DNA from: HTCC2207 sp002685195
Lineage (GTDB): Bacteria > Pseudomonadota > Gammaproteobacteria > Pseudomonadales > Porticoccaceae
Assembly (NCBI GenBank): GCA_051201675.1
Contig: CP179212.1
Span: 496,001 to 560,000, forward strand
Reading direction: 5' to 3'
Length of the DNA: 64,000 nt
The notes beneath the pieces were generated by a model, which was given only the letters and a program-made list of their open reading frames with translations, did not search any database and was not told the DNA's origin. The translations under genes were made by a program, and so were the position numbers. How positions within the stretch are numbered: the stretch's first letter is position 1; each line of letters starts with the position of its first letter. Below are positions 1 through 8,901 of the stretch, piece by piece.

Positions 1-494
1 TTCCCAACACTGTTGCCAAAGCTGTAAGCGCGGCAGCAGACTTAGGGGTTTGGATGACTAATGTCCATGCATCTGGCGGCAGCAGTATGATGATTGCGGC
101 AAAAAAGGCTCTAGTAGAAAAAAACAGTAAAATGCTATTGATTGGGGTGACTGTGCTAACCAGTATGGATGATTCTGATCTAGCAGAAATCGGGGTTAAT
201 CAGGGCGCCGCTGAACAGGTATTAAAGTTAGCAAACCTTGCAAAACAATCGGGACTTGATGGGGTTGTTTGCTCTGCTCAAGAGGCAGAGAATCTAAAAT
301 CCGCCCTAGGTATGGACTTTAAGTTAGTAACTCCCGGTATTCGACTTGCGGATAACTCGGCATATGATCAAAAAAGAGTAGTAACGCCAAAAGATGCCGT
401 AGCCCTTGGCAGTGATTATTTAGTGATCGGTAGGCCTATTACCCAAGCGCTTGATCCCTTAGCAACGTTGACAGAAATCAACCAGTCCATTTAA
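1..494 (+). CDS. pyrF: Orotidine 5'-phosphate decarboxylase, C-terminal part (5' end outside window)
   Basis: This enzyme decarboxylates OMP to UMP, the last step of de novo pyrimidine synthesis, in the cytosol. The frame is open from base 3 (PNTVAKAV...), so the gene starts upstream of the window and only about 163 C-terminal residues are present. Visible family motifs are the NVHASGG segment after LGVWM, the VTVLTSM segment, GLDGVVCSA, and the C-terminal phosphate-binding part VTPGIR followed by YLVIGRPIT. The stop overlaps by four bases the end of the convergent GH16 gene on the opposite strand. The motifs leave little doubt about the family. Confidence 0.95.
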   Translation, partial: PNTVAKAVSAAADLGVWMTNVHASGGSSMMIAAKKALVEKNSKMLLIGVTVLTSMDDSDLAEIGVNQGAAEQVLKLANLAKQSGLDGVVCSAQEAENLKSALGMDFKLVTPGIRLADNSAYDQKRVVTPKDAVALGSDYLVIGRPITQALDPLATLTEINQSI

Positions 495-1312
495 TTAAAT
501 TCATCAGACCAGATGAGATCATTTTCCTCATCATAAACTCGCACATAATCAATCGAGAGATCACCCTGTTCAAAAGTGGAATCTATGTCTTTTTCGATGG
601 CAAAATTAAGCAACAAATAGTAGTCCTTATCAAAGGGCCATGTGCGCTTGTTTTTATCAGTTGGGGCATAGGTGTAATGGTTATCTCCATCAACAGCGAA
701 GACCAATTTCTCAGCGCTCCAATCTAAAGAGTACAGATGAAATTCGGAAGAGATAGTAGGTATTGGTTGCCCACCGTGATTGACCGTATTACCAAAACTA
801 GAGCGAGTATGTGTTGCACTTTGAGCGTAGTTTTGATTCCTTCCCCAGTGCTCGATGATGTCGATCTCTCCGCAATCTGGCCAAGGCTTTTTTCCAAAGC
901 CCTTTTGCTCGAAATACGCACCTCTTTCTTTGATATCCTTAGGTAGCATCCAGATTGCAGGCCATGTGCCATGTCCATTCGGCATTTTTGCCCGCACTTC
1001 AACTCGACCATAGGTAAAAGCAAATTTAGAGTTTAGGCGCGCAGAGGTGTATTTCTTAACCACACCTTGATCTTTGAAAATCTCTTTTTTAGCCGTTATG
1101 GTCAATACACCATCGCTAACAGAGGCATTTTCGATGCGATTAGTGTAGTGCTGCTGCTCATTGCTAAACCAGCTGGTACCCTTGGGCAATATGGTTTGGT
1201 TAAACCATTTAGTTGAATCTACAGGCCTCCCATTTGAAACTGTTTCTGCAGAGGCGAACAAAGGAGAGATGGCTAATGAGGCTATCCCAGATATAAGGAG
1301 ATTTTTAATCAT
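491..1312 (-). CDS. Secreted GH16 family beta-glucanase (laminarinase-like), single domain
   Basis: Predicted to cleave beta-1,3- or mixed-linkage glucans such as laminarin, outside the cytoplasm. The 273-residue protein begins with a Sec signal peptide of about 22 residues ending SPLFASA. The rest is one GH16 domain. The signature GEIDIIE places the nucleophile at Glu149 and the acid/base at Glu154, and WPAIWMLP just before it is typical of the family. It lies 35 bp downstream of a larger GH16 gene on the same strand, so the two are probably co-transcribed. The exact linkage specificity cannot be read from sequence alone. There is no carbohydrate-binding or anchoring module. Confidence 0.88.
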   Translation of the reverse strand: MIKNLLISGIASLAISPLFASAETVSNGRPVDSTKWFNQTILPKGTSWFSNEQQHYTNRIENASVSDGVLTITAKKEIFKDQGVVKKYTSARLNSKFAFTYGRVEVRAKMPNGHGTWPAIWMLPKDIKERGAYFEQKGFGKKPWPDCGEIDIIEHWGRNQNYAQSATHTRSSFGNTVNHGGQPIPTISSEFHLYSLDWSAEKLVFAVDGDNHYTYAPTDKNKRTWPFDKDYYLLLNFAIEKDIDSTFEQGDLSIDYVRVYDEENDLIWSDEFN

Positions 1313-1347
1313 GCAATCTATTCTCTAAAGGATCACGCTATTACATG

Positions 1348-3657
1348 TTAATTCTTTTGGAAAACTCTAACGTAATCGACGACCATTCGCTGAGGAAACA
1401 CTGTCGATGAATTTGGACTGCCGGGCCAATTGCCTCCTACAGCGATATTCATAACAAAGAAAAATTCTTCCCTAAAAGGTTGAGTCGAGTTAATCGTTTT
1501 ATAAGAATATCTTACATCATCAACATACCAACCAATGCCATTAACGTCCCACTGGATACTAAATACGTGGAATTCCTCAGAGAGGCTTGTGCTTAATTTA
1601 CGATAACCTCCTGTACTAACGGGCGAATAGCTGCCATTTAGACCATTATTATTCCAGTGCATTGTCCCAACTGCAGTGCGATCTCCATCAGGGTGCTTGT
1701 CTTGTGGTGAGTTTCCACCGACCATCTCCATGATGTCGATCTCTCCAGAATTTGGCCAACCCACGTCAGTAATATTTTTTCCAAGCATCCATAGGGCGGG
1801 CCAAATTCCAGCACCCTCGGGAAGTCGAGCGCGAACATCGATCCGGCCATATTTAAAGTTCTGCTTTCCCTGAGTCTTTAAGCGTGAAGCAGTATAGTTT
1901 TTCCCTTTGTATGCTTCTTGTTGGGCTCTTATAACAAGTAGGCCATCCTTTTGATATGCATTTCGACTAGTATGGTACTGAAGTTCATTATTACCCCAGC
2001 CACTGCCGCCGATATCATAACCCCAATGATCAGTGTTAATTTCGGTACCACTAAATTCATCAGACCAAGTCAAACTATAGCCATCGTAGCTGTTGGGTGA
2101 CTCATATCCGCTGAATAATGGGATGACCCAGCCATCATCTGCTGGTGGTTCCTCTACCGTTGTACCGCCACCGTCAATATCTTCCCATCGGACGTTATCT
2201 ATTTGAAAAACAGTATTAGTATATTGGGTGGCCCAAATAACGATACCTGTGTCTATAGTGTCCAAGGACAATCCTTGATTAACTAAATCATCGACGTTTA
2301 CTGTGACAGACTCCCATCCATCATCTCCCCGAACCCCCAAACTTTTATCGCCAGATGTACAGTCGTATACACAGTCAACTTTCATAGTGTACTTACTGTC
2401 ACCACTGATCGTTTTTATATCAAACTTAATCTCACCACCCGCGTAGAGAGTCAAATTCTTAGGCGTTGAGGTTTTAAAATAGAAGATCGCCTGTTTCCCA
2501 GCAGAGCTATGCTCAATTTGCAACACAGTACCGCGTTCCGAATCTTCCACAAGTTCCCAGGCAATGTTTGGGCAATTTTCACCACCATCATTATTACATG
2601 AACTCCAGTTGTTACCCGAATCAGCGGCATTCATCCCTTCATCCCATGCAGCATCTACCTTGCCATTCACAAATACGTTCAGTACTTCCAATGACGAGCT
2701 AGCAGCCACTGTCACGGTGCGAGTTTGGGAGGCTTCATTACCAGCAGTATCAGTTGCGGTATAGGTGAGGGTATAAGTATCGGCACTAGCCGTATCAACA
2801 GAACCCGTGGTGACAACATCAACAGATCCATCAACTGTATCAGCCGCGCTCGCTCCTGCATCGGTATAGGTTGAACCCAACTCAACCTCAACAGCTGCAT
2901 CGCCAGCCAAGGTAATCACTGGCGCTATGGTGTCGGCCACTGTCACAGTCCGAGTTAAAGCTCTGGAGACATTACCCTCGCTGTCTATGGCTGAGTAACT
3001 TAAGCTATAAACACCAGCTACATCAGAATCAACCGACCCTGTCATTATCACCGTGACAGACCCATCAATAACATCAGTGGCGGTGGCCCCAGCATCAACA
3101 TAACTGGTTGCCTGCTCATGATCGACCGCCGCACTGCCATTAAGTGTGATATAGGGAGCCTGCGGCATCACCGCACTCATGTATGCTTCTAAACCAGAGC
3201 TATCTGTTCGAATAGCACCTTCACCAATAACATCTGAGGTTAAAGCATCGCCGTCTAATTCAAACAGATATCTCAGTAGTAACAATCCATCTGTCAGCGC
3301 ATCCACAGAGCCATTACCATCAACATCACCGGAACTGGCAAAAATCTCTTCTAACTCCAATTCTAGCTCTTCCGCAGTAGTGTATTGCGCATCTTCAGCG
3401 ACAACACCATTGATTAGTGGCTCCCCATTTAACTCAAAGGCGTAGCGCAAAAACAACAAACCATCGGTCAAGGCATCAGCCTGACCATTACCATCAATAT
3501 CCCAATCACCAGAGATCTGAGCTGACCTAGCTATCATGTCAGAGGCTAAATCATCTGTCTCAACAGCAATAGACTCACCCACGCTCAACATGCTTAATGC
3601 AAACAGAGCGAGGAAAAGAAACCTGCTTTTTTTAGTGATATACCGATAGAGGCTCAT
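1348..3657 (-). CDS. Secreted multidomain GH16 beta-glucanase with dockerin-like EF-hand repeats and Ig-like domains
   Basis: A 769-residue secreted endoglucanase. After a signal peptide of about 32 residues come two dockerin-like calcium loops sharing DG(N)G-x-(A/V)DALTDGLL (about residues 55-85 and 113-140). Two DUF5011-type Ig-like repeats follow (about 165-320), each with YxDAGA and DGSVxVxxTGSVD. Next is a beta-sandwich resembling a carbohydrate-binding module (about 325-495), and then a C-terminal GH16 domain (about 525-769) with catalytic GEIDIME (Glu639 and Glu644). With the adjacent small GH16 enzyme it probably forms a laminarin-degrading pair. The calcium-loop repeats sit at the N-terminus, and no cohesin or scaffoldin is visible nearby, so they are more likely structural than cellulosomal. 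The binding-module assignment is less sure than the others. Confidence 0.87.
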   Translation of the reverse strand: MSLYRYITKKSRFLFLALFALSMLSVGESIAVETDDLASDMIARSAQISGDWDIDGNGQADALTDGLLFLRYAFELNGEPLINGVVAEDAQYTTAEELELELEEIFASSGDVDGNGSVDALTDGLLLLRYLFELDGDALTSDVIGEGAIRTDSSGLEAYMSAVMPQAPYITLNGSAAVDHEQATSYVDAGATATDVIDGSVTVIMTGSVDSDVAGVYSLSYSAIDSEGNVSRALTRTVTVADTIAPVITLAGDAAVEVELGSTYTDAGASAADTVDGSVDVVTTGSVDTASADTYTLTYTATDTAGNEASQTRTVTVAASSSLEVLNVFVNGKVDAAWDEGMNAADSGNNWSSCNNDGGENCPNIAWELVEDSERGTVLQIEHSSAGKQAIFYFKTSTPKNLTLYAGGEIKFDIKTISGDSKYTMKVDCVYDCTSGDKSLGVRGDDGWESVTVNVDDLVNQGLSLDTIDTGIVIWATQYTNTVFQIDNVRWEDIDGGGTTVEEPPADDGWVIPLFSGYESPNSYDGYSLTWSDEFSGTEINTDHWGYDIGGSGWGNNELQYHTSRNAYQKDGLLVIRAQQEAYKGKNYTASRLKTQGKQNFKYGRIDVRARLPEGAGIWPALWMLGKNITDVGWPNSGEIDIMEMVGGNSPQDKHPDGDRTAVGTMHWNNNGLNGSYSPVSTGGYRKLSTSLSEEFHVFSIQWDVNGIGWYVDDVRYSYKTINSTQPFREEFFFVMNIAVGGNWPGSPNSSTVFPQRMVVDYVRVFQKN

Positions 3658-3936
3658 AACAATCCTGATGTAACTTTACTAAAATTCTCCGACGCTGAGT
3701 CTAATAGGTAATTAGAATGAATACTTCTTCATGATAGATGTTTTTTTGATAAATAAGATAAAGAGTAATGATGGAGCGGTGAAAGGGAGAGTAAATGTGG
3801 TGTCTTTGCTTTATCTCGATTATATGTGTCCATGTTTGTGTTCTAGGGTACACCTCGGTAGAGTTATGAACATTAATTTAGTTAATAAAAATTATGCCTC
3901 TGTAATGATGCGTTCGATGATTGGAGTAGATGGATA
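3658..3936. other. Divergent intergenic region between GH16 operon and amidohydrolase
   Basis: About 280 bp of AT-rich sequence that must hold the promoters of the GH16 pair (leftward) and the amidohydrolase (rightward). A 70-codon rightward frame (3731-3943) is open here, but its composition (short, Met-rich, no recognisable motif) looks accidental. I see no convincing promoter or operator. Confidence 0.4.
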
Positions 3937-5409
3937 TTGGTAGGTAAAACTCGCTGTCTAATATTTTTAATTAGTTTTCTTTTTGCTCCGTTGATCTATG
4001 CGGATTATGACTTAGTCATCGCAAATGGTCGTGTTTTAGACCCTGAGACTGGTCTTGATGGTGTGGGTTTTATTGGTATAAATAATGGCTCCATTGACAT
4101 AATTTCAACAGATCCAATAGATGGATCTGAGGTTATCGATGCAAAAGGTTTAGTTGTCGCCCCGGGCTTTATAGACATTCATAGCCATACGCCGACGCCT
4201 CTCGGACAAAAAATGAATCTGCTAGATGGGGTGACTACTCAGTTGGATATGGAGGCTGGTGCTTTTCCAGTAGATTTTTTTGGGCAGGATTACAAGGGTG
4301 GTGCACAGTTAAACTATGGCGCCTCGGTGGCTCATTTTGCAGTGCGCTCAAAGGTAATGGAAGGTATTAATACTGAGTATCTTTTGGGTAGCAGCGATCC
4401 CCTCCATATAAATGGAGTGTCTTGGACTGAGCCTGCATCTGCAGCACAAATTGAAGCGATGCGAGTCATGATCAATCAGGGTATTGATGACGGTGGACTG
4501 GGCATAGGGGTGTTACTTGATTACCTCACTTCTGCAATATCAGATGATGAATTGCGCATGTTGTTTGAAGTCGCTGGTGCTCGGCAGGTACCCATTCATG
4601 TGCATGTTCGCCGCGGTTATACGGGGGATATAGCGGGTCTAATTGAGGTGGTTGACTTAGCAAAAGAGACTAAAGCACCTCTATTTGTTGTGCACATAAC
4701 GCATAATGCTATGGGGAAAGTAAGCGAGTGGTTGGAGATAATTGATGATGCCAATGATGCTGGCGCCAACATCGCTACTGAAACTTTGTCTTACGCTGCT
4801 GGGGGCACTAGTATATCTGCAGATGTTTTTCGCAATCGTGATTGGCAGGGCATGTTTGATATTACCTACGAGGATGTTCAATGGGTTGCTACGGGTGAGT
4901 GGTTAACTGAAGAAACCTGGAATAAATACGCTAGTGAACAACCAGGTGGCGCTGTTAATCATCATTATGTCAAAGAAGATTGGATAGAAACTGCTTTAAA
5001 GTGGCCGCGTATGATGGTCGCTACCGATGCTTTGCCCGCTGTTGACCTCAGAGTAAAAACTAATCCAAATGTGGCAGGCACTTTTTCTCGAGTGTTGGGA
5101 CATTATGTCCGCGATACTGGTCTTTTGACGCTATCTGATGCTTTAGCGAGAATGAGTCTACATCAAGCCCAGTGGTTATCCCAGTCATCATCTAGTTTTG
5201 ACAAAAAGGGCCGTATTCAGTTGGGTGCGGATGCTGATATTGTTATCTTCGATCCGATAAAGGTACAAGCCAATGCGGCTTATGGAGATCCCTATCAACC
5301 ACCATCTGGAATACCCTATGTCGTTGTGGCAGGCCAAATCGTAGTTAAAAACAGCGTCGTCGTTGCGGGGGTGTATCCTGGTAAGCGAATACTTGGGGAT
5401 ACTAAATAG
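3937..5409 (+). CDS. Exported D-aminoacylase / N-acyl-D-amino-acid deacylase family amidohydrolase
   Basis: A metal-dependent amidohydrolase of about 490 residues. The N-terminus KTRCLIFLISFLFAPLIYA is a signal peptide, so it probably acts in the periplasm. The zinc-site motif GFIDIHSHT is followed by the D-aminoacylase-like arrangement: a metal-ligand region HVHVRRGY, then VVHITHNAMG, and a late catalytic Asp in MMVATDALP. The end, GADADIVIFDP, is the usual C-terminal beta-sandwich return. I chose the TTG at 3937 because it sits 10 bp after a GGAG ribosome site (3923-3926) and gives a proper signal peptide; no ATG is in frame nearby. The substrate is probably an N-acylated D-amino acid or a related amide. 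Confidence 0.8.
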   Translation: MVGKTRCLIFLISFLFAPLIYADYDLVIANGRVLDPETGLDGVGFIGINNGSIDIISTDPIDGSEVIDAKGLVVAPGFIDIHSHTPTPLGQKMNLLDGVTTQLDMEAGAFPVDFFGQDYKGGAQLNYGASVAHFAVRSKVMEGINTEYLLGSSDPLHINGVSWTEPASAAQIEAMRVMINQGIDDGGLGIGVLLDYLTSAISDDELRMLFEVAGARQVPIHVHVRRGYTGDIAGLIEVVDLAKETKAPLFVVHITHNAMGKVSEWLEIIDDANDAGANIATETLSYAAGGTSISADVFRNRDWQGMFDITYEDVQWVATGEWLTEETWNKYASEQPGGAVNHHYVKEDWIETALKWPRMMVATDALPAVDLRVKTNPNVAGTFSRVLGHYVRDTGLLTLSDALARMSLHQAQWLSQSSSSFDKKGRIQLGADADIVIFDPIKVQANAAYGDPYQPPSGIPYVVVAGQIVVKNSVVVAGVYPGKRILGDTK

Positions 5410-5519
5410 TTTTGTTAACAATGTGTCGTCGAGATGTTGAGCCTTTGTCCATTTGTTATACTCCCCCTCAGAATTACCTATTGAATTTTGCAATACAAAG
5501 TATGCTTTTAGGATCTTGA

Positions 5520-6506
5520 ATGTCAGATAAATTTCTCACCTGCGCCCTTTACAAATTTGTATCCCTGCCTGAATTTGAAATACTTCAGGCCCCGCTGCAA
5601 AAAGTCATGTCTGAAAACAATGTTTTTGGCACCTTGTTACTTGCGTCTGAGGGTATTAACGGCACTATTTCCGGACTCCCCTCAGATGTGGGTGAGGTTA
5701 TGTCATGGTTACAACAGCAACCCCAGCTGGATAGCATTGACCAAAAGCATTCTTATCATAGTGAAATTCCCTTCTATCGCACTAAGGTCAAACTTAAGAA
5801 AGAAATTGTGACTATGGGAGTCGAGGGTATAGATCCTAAGCAGGTAGTAGGTACTTATGTTAAGCCAGAAAATTGGAATGCCCTTATTTCTGATCCTGAT
5901 GTAACGGTTGTAGATACACGCAATGATTATGAGGTGGAAATAGGTACCTTTAAAAATGCCATAGATCCTGAGACAAAAACATTCCGCGACTTCCCTGATT
6001 GGGCAAAAGAGAATCTTGATCCTGATAAACACAAAAAGGTTGCTATGTTTTGTACCGGGGGAATTCGCTGTGAAAAATCAACCGCCTACATGAAAGAGCA
6101 AGGGTTTGAAGAGGTTTACCACTTGGAGGGAGGGATTCTTAAGTATTTAGAAGAGGTGCCTAAAGACCAAACACTTTGGCAAGGGGAGTGTTTCGTATTT
6201 GATAATCGGGTTGCTGTTGACCATGATCTCAAACGTGGTTCCTATGATCAGTGTCATGCTTGTCGAATGCCAATTACAGAGTTAGAAAAGGAGTCCGAGT
6301 TTTATCAGCCAGGACTTGCTTGCCACCACTGCCATGACGTAGTTGAGGATGATCGAAAGGCGCGTTTTGCCGAACGCCAAAAGCAGGTAGAGTTGGCTAA
6401 AAAAAGAGGTGAAGAGCATATTGGTACTGCTGCTTTTGAGGCCACAGAGCGTCGCCGCGCAGCCAAAAAAGTGCGAAAGCAAGAGCAACAAGAATCTCAT
6501 GACTGA
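5520..6506 (+). CDS. trhO: tRNA uridine(34) hydroxylase (rhodanese-type)
   Basis: TrhO (formerly YceA) makes 5-hydroxyuridine at the wobble position of some tRNAs, using oxygen. The 328-residue protein has an N-terminal ferredoxin-like domain (about 1-100) and a rhodanese domain (about 120-215) with the active-site loop FCTGGIRC: Cys178 is the expected catalytic residue and Cys184 the second conserved cysteine. A C-terminal region follows with paired cysteines (CHAC, CHHCHD) and a basic tail. Length and motifs fit the family throughout. Its stop overlaps the start of the next gene by eight bases, implying translational coupling, although the two functions are not obviously related. Confidence 0.93.
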   Translation: MSDKFLTCALYKFVSLPEFEILQAPLQKVMSENNVFGTLLLASEGINGTISGLPSDVGEVMSWLQQQPQLDSIDQKHSYHSEIPFYRTKVKLKKEIVTMGVEGIDPKQVVGTYVKPENWNALISDPDVTVVDTRNDYEVEIGTFKNAIDPETKTFRDFPDWAKENLDPDKHKKVAMFCTGGIRCEKSTAYMKEQGFEEVYHLEGGILKYLEEVPKDQTLWQGECFVFDNRVAVDHDLKRGSYDQCHACRMPITELEKESEFYQPGLACHHCHDVVEDDRKARFAERQKQVELAKKRGEEHIGTAAFEATERRRAAKKVRKQEQQESHD

Positions 6507-7497
6507 ATTAGATATCTGGCACGCCCAGGTCAGTGAAGAAATTATAGAGCCAGAGCGGCCTATCATTGATCCTCACCATCATCTGTGGCGAATGGGTACT
6601 CCCTATGAACTAGATGACCTTTGGGCAGATACCAAGGCCGGTCACAATATTACCGGTACTGTCTTTATCGAGTGCGGAGCAGAGTATAGAGCGGATGGTC
6701 CTGCGGCGTTGCGGCCAGTTGGAGAGACAGAGTATGTAGTTGCGCAGGTAAAACAAGCGCGGAAGGGAGAAGCACCAGGGAAGCCCCCAATCCTTGGTAT
6801 TGTTAGTCATGCAGATTTGACCCTTGGGACTGCAGTTGTGGACGTGCTTGAGGCTCATCAAGAATCAGCGGAGGGCTTATTGCGAGGCATTCGCTATTCT
6901 ACTGCTTTTTACCCTGACCCTCCGGCTGTTGATCGTTACGCAGGGCGAGTAGCCGAACTTATGTTGCAACCGAGTTTTCGAGAAGGGTTTGCTCAGCTTT
7001 CCTCCGCTGGTCTCAGTTATGATGCCTGGCTTCTTCATACCCAAATCACTGAGTTAACAGATTTAGCTAGAGCATTTCCAGATACAACGATTATCCTCGA
7101 TCATTTTGGTGGCCCTCTAGGTATCGGACCCTATTTGGGTAAACAGGCAGAGTTGTTTCCACAATGGAAAGCGGATATAGCCGAATTGGCTCGTTGTGAA
7201 AATGTGGTTGCTAAATTGGGTGGTCTGGCAATGGTTATCAACGGCTGGGGGTGGGATGAGCGCGAAAAACCACCCACTTCAGATGAAATTTGTGCCACTC
7301 ACCGAGATTATTACCTCCATACTATTGATTGTTTTGGTCCGAACCGATGTATGTTTGAAAGTAATTTTCCAGTGGATAAATTGTCTGTGTCCTATGCTGT
7401 ACTTTGGAATGCCTTTAAAAAGATAGCCCAGGGATTTAATGAGTCTGAAAAAGAGGCCATGTTTAAAGGTACCGCGACTGCGACCTATAGACTTTAA
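6499..7497 (+). CDS. Amidohydrolase family 2 (PDC lactonase-like) TIM-barrel hydrolase
   Basis: A 332-residue cytosolic metal-dependent hydrolase. The N-terminal PIIDPHHHLW holds the HxH metal ligands, TTIILDHFGGP carries a conserved His, and MFESNFPVDK near residue 290 matches the late acidic catalytic motif of amidohydrolase-2 proteins. Relatives open lactones or hydrolyse cyclic amides in aromatic or sugar catabolism. I chose the ATG at 6499 rather than an upstream alternative because the domain starts about 15 residues later, and because the 30 extra residues would merely repeat trhO coding sequence in another frame. The gene overlaps trhO by 8 bp. The substrate is unknown. Confidence 0.85.
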   Translation: MTELDIWHAQVSEEIIEPERPIIDPHHHLWRMGTPYELDDLWADTKAGHNITGTVFIECGAEYRADGPAALRPVGETEYVVAQVKQARKGEAPGKPPILGIVSHADLTLGTAVVDVLEAHQESAEGLLRGIRYSTAFYPDPPAVDRYAGRVAELMLQPSFREGFAQLSSAGLSYDAWLLHTQITELTDLARAFPDTTIILDHFGGPLGIGPYLGKQAELFPQWKADIAELARCENVVAKLGGLAMVINGWGWDEREKPPTSDEICATHRDYYLHTIDCFGPNRCMFESNFPVDKLSVSYAVLWNAFKKIAQGFNESEKEAMFKGTATATYRL

Positions 7498-7641
7498 ATG
7501 CCCAATTAATATAATGACGCTCTTTTTGTGTGCCGTTGAATGATCTTTTAGGGGAATAGTTGAAGCCTCAAAGGGATAACTCTGACACTGTCCTGTTTTT
7601 TTAAGCCTTGGCTTTTTGATTTTTAATACTTTGGATACTTT

Positions 7642-8517
7642 ATGGAAATTTTAGATGGCGGCATTGGACGCTACTTAAAAGAAATCGGCGCTCCCTTTCA
7701 GCAGCCAGAATGGTCTGCTTTAGCGCTAATGGAAGATCCTTCCTCAGTTATCACGGCCCACCAAGCATTTGTTGATGCGGGTGCTCAGGTTATTACTACC
7801 AACTCATACGCGGTTGTTCCATTTCATATAGGCGAAGAGCGTTTTGCAAACCGTGGCGCAGAGCTAATTGCCCTTTCTGGTCAATTAGCTCAAAAGGTCA
7901 AAGAGTCAACTTCACAAAATATTAAAGTCGCGGCAGGTATACCTCCTGTTTTTGGGTCATACAGCCCGGATGATTTTGTTACAGCCGATGCTGTGACCAT
8001 GCTAGAAGTGTTTAAGCAGCACTTGTTACCCTTTACCGATATCGTGTTGGCCGAAACCCAGTCTAGTATCGATGAAGTGATAACGATTCAGAAGGTGTTT
8101 GCTGACTGTGGCCAACCGCTCTGGATCAGCATGACCCTTGAAGATGAAACTGAATCACCAGACCCGCGATTACGTTCTGGTGAGTTGTTATCAGATGCGC
8201 TTAATGCCATAAATTTTGATCAGTTAGAGGCTATTTTATTTAACTGTAGTCAACCTGAGGTTATGGCCGCTGCCGTTGCCTTATCGGCAGAATGCCTTCC
8301 ACCAAATATAGGTATTGGAGTTTATGCCAACGGCTTTCGGCCAATCTCAAATACCATTCAAGCTAATGATGGCTATTCCACCATGAGAGATGATTTAACA
8401 CCTCAAGACTATTTGGAATTTGCCCAGCAATGGAAGGCGCTTGGTGCAACAATTGTCGGTGGCTGCTGTGGTATTGGTCCAGAGCACATCGCTTTACTTA
8501 AAGCCCTAAAAGACTAG
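7642..8517 (+). CDS. Homocysteine S-methyltransferase family protein
   Basis: A 291-residue Pcf/MetH-type zinc enzyme. The N-terminal ILDGGIGRYL is the family start (LDGG), TTNSYAV follows near residue 52, and the three zinc ligands are visible as Cys202 in FNCSQP and Cys275-Cys276 in GGCCGIGPEHI. The family transfers a methyl group from S-methylmethionine, betaine or similar donors to homocysteine, giving methionine. This single-domain protein has no cobalamin or folate module, so it resembles MmuM more than MetH. No methylmethionine permease gene lies beside it, so I leave the donor open. The 140 bp upstream contain a short GC-poor inverted repeat (AAGCC/GGCTT at about 7603-7614), a possible weak terminator. 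Confidence 0.85.
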   Translation: MEILDGGIGRYLKEIGAPFQQPEWSALALMEDPSSVITAHQAFVDAGAQVITTNSYAVVPFHIGEERFANRGAELIALSGQLAQKVKESTSQNIKVAAGIPPVFGSYSPDDFVTADAVTMLEVFKQHLLPFTDIVLAETQSSIDEVITIQKVFADCGQPLWISMTLEDETESPDPRLRSGELLSDALNAINFDQLEAILFNCSQPEVMAAAVALSAECLPPNIGIGVYANGFRPISNTIQANDGYSTMRDDLTPQDYLEFAQQWKALGATIVGGCCGIGPEHIALLKALKD

Positions 8518-8599
8518 GTTTTTAAGAAGCTTAGTTTTTATATTTGCCACAGTTAGAAAAACACCTCTATATCACTTATAACAAGGATTTTAGAGGGTG

Positions 8600-8761
8600 T
8601 TACCTATTGAGTAGCAGTAGATTCGCCGCGCCACACAGGCCCATAACGCAGCCAAACTTGGATCCTTTAAGTTTGAGCTGGTCTCTAACTACCCACAAAA
8701 ACGGAGTATCGGGTATGGTGGCCACTTCTGTTGTTTTACCGTTTAAGTCAAAGCTAATCAT
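8600..8761 (-). pseudogene. Orphan N-terminal fragment of an isoquinoline 1-oxidoreductase-like [2Fe-2S] subunit
   Basis: A 53-codon leftward frame matches the N-terminus of the small iron-sulfur subunit of xanthine-oxidase-type molybdenum hydroxylases (IorA-like): MISFDLNGK, then DTPFLWVVRDQL, KGSKFGC and GLCGA. In intact proteins of 150 or more residues the cluster motif CxxxxCGxC continues into the rest of the 2Fe-2S domain. Here it breaks after CGA (the next cysteine is Ala) and stops seven codons later. The helical second 2Fe-2S domain and the molybdenum-binding subunit are absent. It is most likely the leftover of a deleted operon. The frame can be extended to a start at 8782, but MISFDLNG is the usual family start. 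Confidence 0.75.
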
Positions 8762-8826
8762 ATGAGTTCCTTGGCACTGCATTTAACATTTCTCGACTTG
8801 TGAATCTGAGTTATGTTATCGTGAAA

Positions 8827-8842
8827 CATGTCAAACGACATG
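8827..8842. promoter_or_regulatory. Palindromic operator copy 1 (CATGTC-N4-GACATG)
   Basis: CATGTCAAACGACATG is a perfect 6-4-6 inverted repeat, 60 bp before the start of the first SpdH-like gene. The same palindrome recurs upstream of 14791, twice upstream of 19147 and upstream of 24663. A 6-4-6 dyad suits a TetR-type dimer, and a TetR gene lies within the cluster at 13943. Protein binding is inferred. Confidence 0.7.
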
Positions 8843-8901
8843 CAGCACGGAAAGGCAAAAATTCCATCGTGAAATAAGGCAACCATAAGGGCCAGCAATA
8901 G

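Larger units (their letters stand above)
8518..8901. other. Intergenic region holding a gene remnant and the operator/promoter of the flavoenzyme operon
   Basis: Of these 384 bp, the left part carries the orphan IorA-like fragment (8600-8761). The right part (8762-8901) carries the palindromic operator at 8827-8842 and must hold the promoter for the rightward flavoenzyme gene. I see no further gene. Confidence 0.6.

Noticed and set aside
3731..3943. 70-codon rightward ORF upstream of the amidohydrolase
   Set aside because: It has no ribosome site, no motif and overlaps the likely promoter region and the true TTG start.
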